Position numbers and translations under genes: made by a program. From the NCBI GenBank assembly GCA_023374045.1, contig CM041778.1, forward strand, positions 284,185,533 to 284,249,532: a stretch of 64,000 bases of DNA, in the 5' to 3' direction. This DNA comes from Limonium bicolor (lineage: Eukaryota; Streptophyta; Magnoliopsida; Caryophyllales; Plumbaginaceae). The notes under the pieces are model-generated. The model searched no databases. It was given only the letters and a program-made list of their open reading frames with translations, and had not been told where the DNA came from. Each line of letters opens with the position of its first letter. Position 1 is the first letter of the stretch. Below, in pieces: positions 24,799 through 36,295 of this stretch.

Positions 24799-25047
24799 GT
24801 CCGAACTTGTGTCCGGACTTCCCAAGTTTGGACACAAGCCGCGACCTAATACTGAAAACCATACACACGTCCGAACTTGTGTCCGGACTTCCCAAGTTCG
24901 GACACAGTTCGAGAGTAATCCCAGATAGAAACTGTCACGTCCGAACTTGTGTCCGGACTTCCCAAGTTCGGACACAGTTCGAGAATGAGAAAATCCTTTA
25001 CCCAACAGAGCCTGTCCGAACTTCCATGTCCGGACGGAAGTTCGGAC
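24799..25047. repeat. palindromic cassette array in left LTR of L
   Basis: Four units start at 24799, 24869, 24939 and 25014, spaced 70, 70 and 75 bases. Each has long arms around an inner palindrome: GTCCGAACTTG...CAAGTTCGGAC around GTCCGGAC in units 2 and 3 (unit 1 has one mismatch), and arms GTCCGAACTTCC/GGAAGTTCGGAC in unit 4. The change in unit 4 occurs in both arms together. The array at 39037-39286 is the partner copy. Confidence 0.9.
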
Positions 25048-26630
25048 ACGGCAAAATGCTCAACTTCCAAACCTTTAAACACTTAGCCAAATTCCTCCAA
25101 GCCTCCAACACTTATAGGTTATACTCCTTAAGTTCCTAAGTGATGATTCATGCCAATTCTAACCATTATACCAAGACATATCTTCCACACAAACATCATC
25201 ATTCAAACATCCTTCTTACATATCAAAACTCCTTATGTCATTCTTACAATTCCTTTTTCAAACTTACACCTCCTTAACTTAACAAATCCTCCTTTCACAA
25301 CTTCTTGAATTCCTTTCTCAAAACCTTACCTAAACATCATTCCTCCTTATTCATCAATCATTACCTAAACCTTAAACAAACTTCTCCAAGACTTTAATAC
25401 ATTCTCAAAACACTATTGAATTCCTAGAACTTCCAAGACAATGCCTAAATCCTTATAGCACCTTAGAAACCTTAATGCATGTGTTCTTCCTTAGTGAAGA
25501 ATGTATCCATTCCTAACAATTCCTAGTTCACCCAAGTTCATTTAAGCACTTAGAACTCCTTATACATTTTACAAATTTCGCCATGGGTTCTCTTAGCACA
25601 TCATCATTCCAAAACTCATAGTTTTCACCATTAAACACTCAAGAACACTAAATCCATCATGAACACTATCACTCACCAAACTTCACCAAATTTACACTAC
25701 ATCACAATATAGTGCATAATTAAACTTGCTTGGCACTTAGGCCCTTAAATAACATGGCTCTTAGGCCCTTAAATTGCATAAACCTTAAACACTGAATTTC
25801 CCACATAAATAATGCCTTTGACCTGCAAATACATACACCAATACATATGTTCTTTTACTAGTCTCCTTGAGAACACTTTACTAGGTCATTCACCATTTGC
25901 TCTTTAGGTAGTTTTAACAAGCATTATAAGCTCATTTCTCCTAAGGCATTAAACCACATTGAGGTAGTATGTTTACCTCTTTTCCACACAAACTTCTTTC
26001 TTGTTTCCTCTTAAAACCGGTAAGGCATTTCATTCCTTGTCAACTACTAGACAATATACCAACATTGAAATGAGTATATAAGCTTTATGCTTCATCTCAT
26101 TGTAAACCCTAGGTTTACATTATTTCAAAAACATTAATGTAGTTGTTTTACCTTGGTCTTTGAAGGAGTTGAATATCTATGAAGAGAGGACTCCACCTAG
26201 TCCATAAGAGATTGGAATGAAGCTAGAACAAAGTCACAAAAGAGCTCCATCAATGAGTATTTTCGGTCACACAAAACATGGAGGAAACTTGATTTTTCTT
26301 TGAGATTCCTTACCTAGAAGCAAAGGAGATCAATAATATGTGGAAAGACAAGCTCAAGCTCCTTCAATGGTGGAACTCCATGGCACCGAAATGGGGCTCT
26401 TGAAGTTTTGAGAAGATAGAAATGAAGAGCTTGATGAGAGGAAGAGAATGGTGGTGTTTGTTTTTGATTGGGTTAAGTGAGCCAAGAAATATTGGCAATG
26501 GAAGATGGCCTTTGGTGCTGTTGCTGTAGCATTACCGTGAGAAAGAAGGAAGAGAGGTAGAAGAAGGCTTAGAAACCGTGTGAAATGAAAGGAAGGAGGG
26601 GAGAAATGAGATTGGTTTTGCTTTTAAGGA

Positions 26631-26638
26631 TATTTATA
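26631..26638 (-). promoter_or_regulatory. TATA-like box of the L LTR
   Basis: TATAAATA on the minus strand sits about 790 bases inside the LTR, next to a GTTACTATTTGCTTTAA string that is kept at the same place in the LTRs of C, S and the left remnant. The same box lies at 40882-40889 in the right LTR. Assignment is by position and motif only. Confidence 0.5.
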
Positions 26639-27426
26639 ACTTAAAGCAAATAGTAACCTATGAGTCACCTTTATTTACTTAACAAGTTAACATGTTTGGT
26701 GACTCATTACTACCAAAAACCGGCCCCCTTATTATTAGAAGGGTATAATAGTCTTTGTTGACCATTTTAATTACTTATAACATTATATGTTACAAACTAG
26801 CTTATAAAAATCACTATTCACAAAACAAGGCACATAGAAGTGAAATTTTTGATTTCCCATTGATATAGCCACCCAAATGTGATACTATATAGTACACATG
26901 TTAATTAAAGAGTAATGATGGACATTTAGCCATTCAAAACTCATTTACAAGACAATTTTTCAAAAACGTGCTTTAAGACTTCTTAAAGCACATTTTGTGT
27001 TTTAACTTGTTTTCAAGCTTGGTTTTCTTTAGTAATTGATTTAATATGTTCATTAACATATAAATAAGGCATAGGTATGACCATTATGTCTTATACATAT
27101 TTGTCCCAAGCTTAGAGCACATTTAGCCCATATTGACCTTAAGGTATTTATTTGTGTTTTGTTTGGTTTCATTGTCTAACAAAGTTTCCTAAGGACTTAA
27201 TTAGCCTTATAAAGTCATAATTAAATATTATCAAGTCTTGGTAGGCTCTTTGGGTCCTAGCCAAGTTTACTCCAAGCTTAGAGCATGTTTTTGCTCACAC
27301 CGTGTCTTAGTGTTTTATTGTGTTTTACCATGGTTTAAATGGTTCATTTATGTTTCTAAGGCACTTTTTTTCTTTAAATACCATAGTTTAACATTTACAC
27401 AACCTACCAAGGTTTGGGGTATTTCA

Positions 27427-27463
27427 ATCTACCCCCCTTAAAAGAACTTCGTCCTCGAAGTTC
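27427..27463 (-). promoter_or_regulatory. polypurine tract and hairpin of element L
   Basis: On the minus strand AAGGGGGGTAGAT abuts the LTR start TGAAATACCCC. Directly upstream is the hairpin GAACTTCG-AGGA-CGAAGTTC (27463-27444). It marks the 3' end of the internal domain. Confidence 0.9.
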
Positions 27464-28509
27464 ACATTTCCTCGCATCATTGGATTAGAATACGGGAATT
27501 ACTTATAGCCATAAAACTTCCATTACCAACCACCCTTTACATCCAACCTCGGACTTAATGTTCCGGGCAACATATCCACATTATACATAAAATATCATAC
27601 CCACATGGTAACCTCGGACTTAATGGTCCGGGTACCTTCACCACACTTGCACTTACATAATATCCCTCAGACTCTTAGGTCTGGGTGACACAACCACATT
27701 TGGACTCATAGGCCCGGGTAACACAATCAATTCAGAACCCACCCACATTAGAACTCAAGGTCTAAATAATATTTATTACTTATTCCACCCAACATGTCTT
27801 AGCATGTATATCAAACAGAAATACCTTTTCCATCTCTCCATGGGTTCGAATCCCACGTTGAGTACATATACACTGTGATCCCACAGAACCCGGTCGTGAT
27901 GGACACCTTCTGGTCCCCGTTCCTTTGGGAGATCAAAACATTCACTTAATTTTTAACATATGTACTTCTCATGTCACCGGTCCGAAGACAAAGGCTCATA
28001 CGTCCTCAGCTCGTGAGCAAGTACTACAAAAATATTCTTTACTAGGTTAAGTATAAGAAGATCTTTTATTCAAAATATTAATCGATTGTTTGAAAACACC
28101 AATTGAAAATCCTTTTGAAAACACCACTCAACTCCAAGTCCGATTTATGCTCTTTGTATCTTTCTTAACATAGTTATTTATGACCACTTACAGGGAGCTT
28201 CAAGAGTCATCCAACCCTGATGTGATCAGCATCAGTGTTGAACTATCTTTCCACCCCAATTTGTGTTCGGCTTCCCTTGATCTCATGATAATCAAGTTTC
28301 ACCTCCCACTTCATTTTCAACCAACAACTAGTTCAACATGCCCCATTTTCTATCTTTAAATCCTTCTAGTCATAATCATTAACATCTCCAAGGGATAGAA
28401 CTCCGTCTATCAATCATCATCCAAATCCAACTTAATTCAAGTTACCTAGGGGATTTAATTCTCACTAGGTTCTATGTCGGTCTTATACCCCTCATAAATC
28501 ACAACACTG

Positions 28510-28532
28510 TATATATATATATATATATATAT
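28510..28532. repeat. (TA)n microsatellite
   Basis: An uninterrupted TA dinucleotide run of about 11 units lies in the internal domain of L. Confidence 0.9.
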
Positions 28533-28661
28533 TTATCGAAATACAATACATGGTTTACATTTATGCACCATCGGGGTTTTAGTTCCCCGGGAGTTTCTTT
28601 ACTCCCTTCCACTTGTACTCTCACACACCACTGTTAACAAAATACACACTTCCCACAATGG

Positions 28662-28747
28662 TATTCGCATCTTCTGTGCGCAATTACCACAATTTAACCA
28701 CAAATATTCGCATCTTCAGTGCGCAATTACCATAATTTAACCACAAA
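28662..28747. repeat. two-copy tandem repeat, 43-bp period
   Basis: The unit beginning TATTCGCATCTTCTGTGCGC at 28662 is repeated from 28705 with one or two changes. It lies in non-coding DNA of L. Confidence 0.85.
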
Positions 28748-31611
28748 TAAATGTGTATGTTTATATAACACACGCGCCAACCATCATAACAAATCATTTT
28801 GTGCTATGCACAACCCCGTTCACGTACAATTGTACGGTAAAACACACTAAGTGGTTTTGCGCTCTACCCCCCTTAAAAGGGATTACGCCCACGTAATCAA
28901 TCACTAAACCTTGGCTTAAAATATTCTGCCGTCGTGAAGTGTTTTGGCTTCCACCCGGTCTATTACACCATGGATTCTGATTAGAGGATCTTAACCATAT
29001 TGGCGGTTTAGTCCCTAAACCAAGAATTCGCATTGGAGTTGTAACTCATAACCGGTTTCGGTCCTGGCCTGTGAGGCTTTTAGGCATTGATAACTAGCCA
29101 TCCATTCATATTCACAATGTATATTCGGCATTTGATGCATGGCTCACTGGCCTTTGCTGCGCCATTCTGATAATTATAGGGCTAGTTTGCCCCATTCGTT
29201 ACTGTTACTGTATTGTACATCTCCAATGTATACCCTTATCTTGGGAAGAATGGTTTCTCAACCGACGCATGGTATCTCTTACCCTGAGCGAATTCGGTGA
29301 GTTTCACAATTTTCCATTCACTTCTCCAATAGCTTACAGTGTAAACTACTATGTAATTCACAATGATTGACTTACTTCTACCGACGTACTGTCGGTTGAG
29401 ATTGAGCTACTACCTAATGTGTAGTGCTCTCTCAGTTATTTCCCACACCTGGGGTATATCTCATACCGACCTTTGGTATTTAGTGTTACTGTAGTTATTT
29501 ACTGTTAATCATGTCTCCACCTTTGGTTTTGTACATGTATTCTTTCATTCCTGCGGCCTTGCATTACCTATGCATCGGCCATTATAACATTATTCCTCCA
29601 CAATTACCATGCTTCTGATTCCTAGTTATCCCACTCGATCATTACTGTATAAGTGCAATACCAAAACACTCAGTCATACAGAGTGCAGAGGCGTAAACCC
29701 TTGACAGCAACTCTCTCATGCGATTGCGATAGGAATTTTCACTGAAATCCTTATCATCTAACACTTGCCACCGGCTTACTGCTCGGTTCGTTTGCTATCA
29801 CTTACTGTTGTATCTCCACTGGGGTCAACTCACAACTCTGCTTACTCACCATTTTATCATCTAACAATACTCATACAACGGTCGCTTATTGCGCACCGTA
29901 TCCTTACCCATTATACAACATCAACTTATACTGCATCCGCTATTATATTAGCTTCCGCTATTACGCTGGGTTTATCTGGCCACTTATTTGGCTGATTTTT
30001 GACTATACTACTATTGTTCTTGAACCTTTATGTTTCTTGAGCGTCGTTCGCTACTCATTTAGCTTCACACACCTATGGTGATTGCTATCAAACTTATCAC
30101 TCTTCCTTTCTACACAACTGGTACGAGCACTTCTTTTCGTATTATTTTATTCAAATCATCCTGGGGTAATAACAACGTGGTCCATCCTCCACATATTTCT
30201 TGAACTTGGTCCATACAACTACCGCTCTCGCGGTTTCACAATATCGAGAGGTATCCCCACTCTTAAAGCAGTGGTTCGTTCTCCGCTCTATTTCCTTGTG
30301 TAACATATACTTCTGCAACCGATCAAATTTACATATCACAAGTTGTTGTGGCTTATAAGCCTTACTTGCCTTGAGCTGGGCTCATTGTAGGCTGTCCACA
30401 CACATGTACTTCTCTGTACAATATTACATGTTTAGGGCTTGTAGTGGGCTCCATGACAAGGTCGTTGCCTTCCGTTTCCTTTCATGGGATGCCCCTTAGG
30501 TTTGTCAGTCCGTCTCCTGACAACTTATGTCTAAACTGGGTGTTAGTTTCAACACCCGTGTTTCTATCACGTTATCTTGTTCAATTATCGTTGATGCAAA
30601 CACCCTTCAAGGATCGCTCCTGGGTGTTGCTAAGCTATGCCTTAACATCTTGTTCACACTTATTGGTACATTTCGTTAGCCACGCCGTTTGCGTTTCCTT
30701 CCGTGAAGATCAGCATTTCCTAGTAGTGTAAGTACTCATTCTGGGAGTTTTATCCCGTTCATTGCACATTAATGTGTCCACATTAGGCATCTGCCTTGCC
30801 CTGCTTTCCAGCTATCATGTTTATCCCTGAGGATCCTTAAGACATATGCCATGTCTTTACTTAACAGTTTGTGCACTTCGCATTTCCTAACTCTTAAACA
30901 TTCCCTTGAAAGGAATTCACTAACCGTAGTATAATCTCGTTAACTTAACTGAGTTCCTTAACTCCAACCATTCATGGTAATCCTTAGCTCTTACTTGACT
31001 TTTACTGCTGACCGTAGTATGGAGTCGACTACTTCCCGTGTTCTGGACTCTACTCGTATACATATATGGGGTATCATATTGATACATTGCTACTTACCCA
31101 ACTAACCTATAAGTAGGTCTGTCAGGCCCACATGCTCCTATCGGAGTGCGGTCGTCCCACAACACAGTTGGTACACTCGTAGTGTCCGTCACACGCCTAG
31201 GTGAAGTATTCTGTCGTCAACTCCCTTATATTGTCTCGTGACAATATTCATTCCATGCTTCCCGAACTTAATCAAGGGAAGGTTTATCCACTGTTGTATC
31301 TTTATCAACTGCCCTTGGTTTTTACTGCTTTGGTTTAAAAGGAGGTTAGAAAGAAGTGTTGGTTTGAAAGAAAATCTGGTTTTGAAAAGAAAAGGGGTTT
31401 GAGTAAATCTGAGTTTGAAAGAAAATTTCCATGGTTTCACAACATCTTCTTACCTTAACCAAGTCTAGCTTCTTACTGACTGGTGTATTTACAATTACGG
31501 GGGTTAGGCTAACAGGCCTTTCCACTGTTATAATGATCTCACTTAACTTCATGGTACTTTACCAAGTACTTTGTATTTGTTTAAATTTCCTCGAGCAGCC
31601 CTGTTATAGCA

Positions 31612-31631
31612 GCACTTGCTATGGCAAGTGC
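31612..31631. other. hairpin GCACTTGC-TATG-GCAAGTGC in L
   Basis: Perfect 8-bp arms around TATG are followed by GCCATGC. Related copies are at 54031-54050 and 54089-54108 in G and a decayed one near 6546-6565 in C. Confidence 0.75.
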
Positions 31632-32423
31632 GCCATGCTAACTGGCTATCGGTTTAACACATACCGGTTGTGGTATTGTTTTTACCCACACTGTCATCAG
31701 TGGCCTTGTTGGCCCTCACTGATTTACTGTCTTGATAATAACTCCTCTAGGTGACTTCTCACTGTCTTCACATGATAATCATCAACTAGGGTGTTTCCCA
31801 TTCTGGGAGACCCCCTTTTCTTAGTATTGTTTTCTTTTGTAGCCCGTTCCACGCATCGTCGTGGTTACTGAGACTTGTCTCCTGTTTGGGCACTATGTTA
31901 TAGTTCCTTAGTTGGTTGCATATACGTTGGTGTATTGCTTACCAACTGTGGTCCATAGACATTCGTCCCGGGTTTCATTAATCCACTTCTTGCTTGTTGC
32001 ACGGTCAGTGCGTTGCAAGCCGTTGTTCTCGACTGCTCGGCACGTCGACCCAGGTTGCTGGAAATTCTATTCTTCTATACATAAGATTCTTCATTCCTCG
32101 CTATTAAATGCGGTTAACATTGTTCAGATGGAGACCGTCTCCGGGATTTCCAGTTTTCGGGATCTACCGTATGACAGGTCTTCCGTACTTAAAGGTATTT
32201 AATAGCAGCCAGATCGGGTATTCCCGAGTAAGAGTGGACTTCCATCTCTCTGGCGTCCTTTCCCAAGTTATAAAACAGGGATTGTGGAGGGCGGGAAGGA
32301 TACTGTAGGTTTCCAGTATTCACTGGTAGTTCCTTACTAGCGTATCTCTCACGCTATCACTCAACCCTTAACCCAAAGTACTAAAATCCTAACTCAGTAC
32401 TTCCTAAGCTCGGCAATTCAGTC

Positions 32424-32451
32424 ATCAGAGCGATACTTCGCTCTGATACCA
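32424..32451 (-). promoter_or_regulatory. primer-binding site and overlapping hairpin, element L
   Basis: The minus strand from 32451 reads TGGTATCAGAGC (initiator-Met tRNA complement), five bases from the LTR. ATCAGAGCGA-AGTA-TCGCTCTGAT (32447-32424) forms 10-bp arms. The 3' arm, GCTCTGAT, copies the tRNA 3' sequence that would pair with the primer site. Confidence 0.93.
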
Positions 32452-32456
32452 CTTTT

Positions 32457-33602
32457 TGTAACACCCCACCTACCACCGTACACATAACATCAATTGCAGC
32501 GGAAAATTCATCTCATCACATTACTTAATTCAATGGTGTTACACGCCGTTAACCACCCACGTGGCTAACAAGGCTAATACATGTACATTGTATCGGTCTG
32601 ATGACTAGGTTCCCGAGCAACTACACAATACAATCCTTATTCCGTCTCCAACATTTATTATTACATACATTCCACTGTACCGGGTATTTACAAACTAATG
32701 CCGATAACAATTTCGGACTTACTACGCCTACAATGCTTACGCCATTAAATGGCTACCCATGTATAAACATCTACCCCGTCCTACTCTCGAACGTCTTCCA
32801 GCTCCTTGTGCCTGAATAGAAAAGGAGAGAAGGGTGGCCCCCAAGGGGCTCAGCACCTTTGCTGGTATGTAATCCGCAGCCCACATGCTACCGGGCCACG
32901 CACAACTAATTGTCGTCTTAGCATGCAGTTGATTATATTTAAATCATGCATACAAACCATAAACACACAACACTTTGCATACACCCAACGATAGGGCTCA
33001 ACATATATCCAACACATCCACACTTAACAAACCATCCAATGATTCCTTTAACCTTAGAGTGGCTCTCCTCTAAAACGGAGCTACTTCCTTAATGAACGAC
33101 ACGTACCCATTAATCGGGTTATCCCTAAACGCCTCTTGTCACAAACTGGGATTCATTCCATGATCCACACACTCCATTTCATACAACATATCTCATTTCT
33201 CACATAATAAAACATAACAACACCTTTCTTGTTTCGACGTACACATGATGACATCGCATTCATTTAAAACATCCAATATATATATATTCCATAGCATAGC
33301 AAGGGAATTTGCATAGCACACATAACATTACATAACACCATAAAATCGGTTCTCACAAGGAACCTTCCACCATAGTTAGTATACCATGTGAGCCTAGGGA
33401 TTTTTGCCAATCCCATGTTAAGCTCGTTACCAACCTCGTACCGTCCAGTTATATAGAACGATTAACTTATACCCAAGGTGTGTCGGATATAGTGATCCCA
33501 AGCACACCGAAATAACATCCGTATGCCCCTGTGGCCCGACGTGAGTCAGTAACTAGCTTTGGATAAGCTAAGGGAAGGTAGAAAACCAAATTGGAATACC
33601 AC
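32457..33602 (-). repeat. 5' LTR of element L, first part
   Basis: This begins TGTAACACCCCACC and matches 22817-23970 with a few one-base homopolymer gaps. The hairpin is at 32836-32850. The sequence is cut at 33602 by solo LTR S; ACCAC (33598-33602) is the left target duplication. It continues at 38210. Confidence 0.95.
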
Positions 33603-36114
33603 TGAAATACCCCAAACCTGATATGTGGTTTAAATATCAAACTGGTATGTAAAGGCTAAAAGTGCCTTAGAAACATTAGTGAACAGTTTAAACCATAGTA
33701 AATGCAATAAAACATTAAGACACAGCATGAGCAAAAACATGCTCTAGCTAGGAGTGAACTTGGTTAGGACCAAAGAGACTACCAAGACTTAATAATATTT
33801 AATTATGATTTAATAAGGCTAATTAAGTCCTTAGGAAACTTTGGTAGACAATGAAACCAAACAAAACACAAATAAATACCTAAAGTCAATAAGAGCAAAA
33901 ATGTGCTCTAAGCTTGGGATAATTTGTATAAGACCTAATGGTCATACCTATACCTTATAAATATGTTAATGAGCATATTAAATCAATTACCAAAGAAAAC
34001 CAAGCTTGAAAACAAGTTAAAACACAAAACGTGCTTTAAGGAGTTAAAGCACGTTTTTGAAAAATTGTCTTGTAAATGAGTTTTGAATGGCTAAATGTCC
34101 ATCATTACTCTTTAATTAACATGTGTACTATATAGTATCACATTTAGAAGTCTATATCAATGGGAAATCAAAATTTTCACTTCTATGTGCCTTGTTTTTA
34201 TGAATAGTAAGTTTTATAAGCTAGTTGTAACATATGTTGTTATAATAATTAAATTGGTCAACAAAGACCATTAACACACCCTTCTAATATGTAAGGGGGC
34301 ACGGTTTTAGTGGTGTGAGTCACCATACTTGGCCATCCAACTAAGAAAAGTAAAGAAATTAAAGTAAAGTTACTATTTGCTTTATAACATAAATATCTTC
34401 AAACTTTGCCTCTCTCCTCACCTTTCTTCATTTCCTCTTGTTCCCACCGTCATCTTCCTCATTCTCCCAACCAAAACCGTTCATGGTGCAGCACTCTCTT
34501 CTCCAACTTCAATTGCTCACCAAATGTTCATTAATGCTCCAAATCAAACTCTAAGACCATATTTGTCTTAGTTAGACCAAGCTCTTCACTTCTATCTTTT
34601 CAAATCTTCAAGAACTCCATTTTGGTGCGAAGAATCTCCATTTAAGGGGGAAAAGCTCATCTTCTTTCATATTGTCATTCTCCTTTGTTTCAAGTAACAA
34701 AAACCAAAGAAAATCTAAGTTTCCTCTCATTTTTGTATGTGTCTGAAAATCACCTCATAATGGTGCTTTTTCTTGCTCTCTTCATAGCTTAATTCAAACT
34801 TCAAAGGACTAGGAGGAGTCCTATCTTGCTACTTAACCAAGCTCTCTTCCGAATTCCAAAGGTAATCATCAAATTTTGGTGTTTTAAGAAGACACATATG
34901 TAAACCTAGGGTTTAACTATGAGTTGGAGTATTAAACTTGATGCTCATTACCCTTATATGTGTATTGATTAGAAGATTGACAAGTGATAAAAGCCCTTGC
35001 CGATTTTCTATCAAGGAAGAACAAAGAAAAACAAGTGGGAAGTCTTGAAAGAAAAGAGGTAAATGTGTTAACCTAATGTGGTTTTAAATGCCTAGGAAAA
35101 TGGAGCTTGATTTGCTTAATAAAATACCTAAAGAGCTAATGGTAAATGAGTTAGCAAAATGCTCTCAAGGAGTTTATTAAGGGCATATGTATTGTTGGGT
35201 GTATTCGCAGGTTGAAGGCATTTAAATGTGGAGATTCAGTGTTTAAGTTTAATGCAATTAAGGGCCTAAGAGCCATGTTATTTAGGGCCTAAGTGCCAAG
35301 CAATTAAGTTTATGCACTATATTGTGATGTAGTGTAGTTTAAAGGTTTAGTTGTGTGTAAAGAACATCTCTTGTGAAGGTGAATGTGTTTGATGGTTAAA
35401 GGATGAAAAACCATATGTTTTGTATAAGAGTGTGTATTAAGAGATTGGATGTTCTTGATTGTCTAAAGGTGAAAAACAATGTGTTTTGATGTGAGTATAT
35501 ACAAGAGAAGCTATGGCGAAATTTAGTTGATAAACAAAAGAGTTTATGTGATGAAATGAGATTTTAAGACCTAGAAGGTACTAGGAACTTGTTAAGTGTT
35601 AAGATGGTGGAAGAAGGTGAATCATGGTGTTCTTAGGTGTTAAGGTGCCATGGGCATTGTCTTGGAGGATTTAGAACTCAAATGGGTGTTTTGAACACAC
35701 CAAGGAATTGTTATGTGAAGTGTTAAGTCTTGTTCAAGATTTGGTAAACAAAGGAAAAGAAATGCCTAGTGAAGGTCTAAGTGAAAACTTGTGGAAATTA
35801 GAAGCAATTGTGCAAAGGAGGTGTGTATGAGAAATAATGCTTTTGGAGTGGTGGTAATGTTTGTGAGACAACACTTTGGTTAGTTGAGGTAGTAGGCATG
35901 ATATACCACTTAGAAATCTAAGAAAAATGTTATAAGTGCTAGGAACTGTTGTAAGGAATTGAGTAACCAGTTAGTGATGATTTTGGAAAGTTTAGTGCTT
36001 GTTTTAAGGTGTTTAAACATGTAGGAAACATGTGGAAAGTTTATGGAATGATTAGGTAAGGTTTAAGGTTGGTTTAGGGGTTGAAAAATGATGTTTTGAC
36101 AAGTTAATAACATG

Positions 36115-36295
36115 GTCCGGGACCTAGCCCTTATATAGGTACCCGGACCACCCCTTAAAAAGAGCCGAGAGTGAAGTTTAGAAGTGGTCCGGGTCCTTAG
36201 TCCAGGACCAAGACCCGGACCAAGGGTAAAATAAGGCCGAGAGTACATTCTACAAGTGGTCCGGGACCTTGGGTCCGGACCAAGTCCCGGACCAG
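36115..36295. repeat. palindromic cassette array in solo LTR S
   Basis: Three units start at about 36115, 36186 and 36258 (spacing 71 and 72). Arms are GGTCCGGG/CCCGGACC, GGTCCGGGTC/GACCCGGACC and GGTCCGGGAC/GTCCCGGACC. The third has an inner GTCCGGAC palindrome. The AT-richer spacers share GCCGAGAGT. Period and design equal those in L, with different arm sequence. Confidence 0.88.

Larger units (their letters stand above)
22817..27426 (-). repeat. 3' LTR of element L (4,610 bp)
   Basis: It runs from TGTAACACCCCACC to GGTTTGGGGTATTTCA. Along it: hairpin GGCCCCCAAGGGGCT at 23200-23214, conserved block at 24390-24475, palindrome array at 24799-25047 and a TATAAATA on the minus strand at 26638-26631. 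If that is the promoter, U3 is about 0.8 kb and R plus U5 about 3.8 kb. ORFs in it (for example 22921-23298, and the pair 24774-25139/24754-25005) are side effects of the palindromes, not genes. Confidence 0.95.
27464..32423 (-). mobile_element. internal domain of element L (non-coding)
   Basis: Every frame is short and none shows gag zinc knuckles, DSG protease, RT or integrase motifs, so the domain is taken as non-coding. Blocks shared with G and C: 29640-29700 (matching 52760-52820 of G, AAAACACTCAGTCAT), 30247-30290 (matching 5303 of C), 31020-31200 (matching 4104-4270 of C and 53215-53400 of G), the hairpin at 31612-31631, and the leader before the primer site. A promoter-proximal packaging or structural role for these blocks is inference. 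Confidence 0.8.

Noticed and set aside
24754..25139. Overlapping ORFs of 78-121 codons on both strands, repeated at 38992-39377
   Set aside because: They are generated by the ~70-bp palindromic units, which read open in several frames. The translations are repeats of SGLPKFGH- or ELGKSGHKFG-like words with no domain.
27845..27865. GGTTCGAATCC, a perfect match to a tRNA gene B box
   Set aside because: No A box lies at a fitting distance and no acceptor stem can be paired around it, so it is not a tRNA gene. GGTTCGATACC near 15098 was rejected for the same reason.
28662..28747. Possible CRISPR-like spaced repeats
   Set aside because: There are only two adjacent copies of a 43-bp unit without spacers; this is an ordinary tandem duplication in plant repeat DNA.
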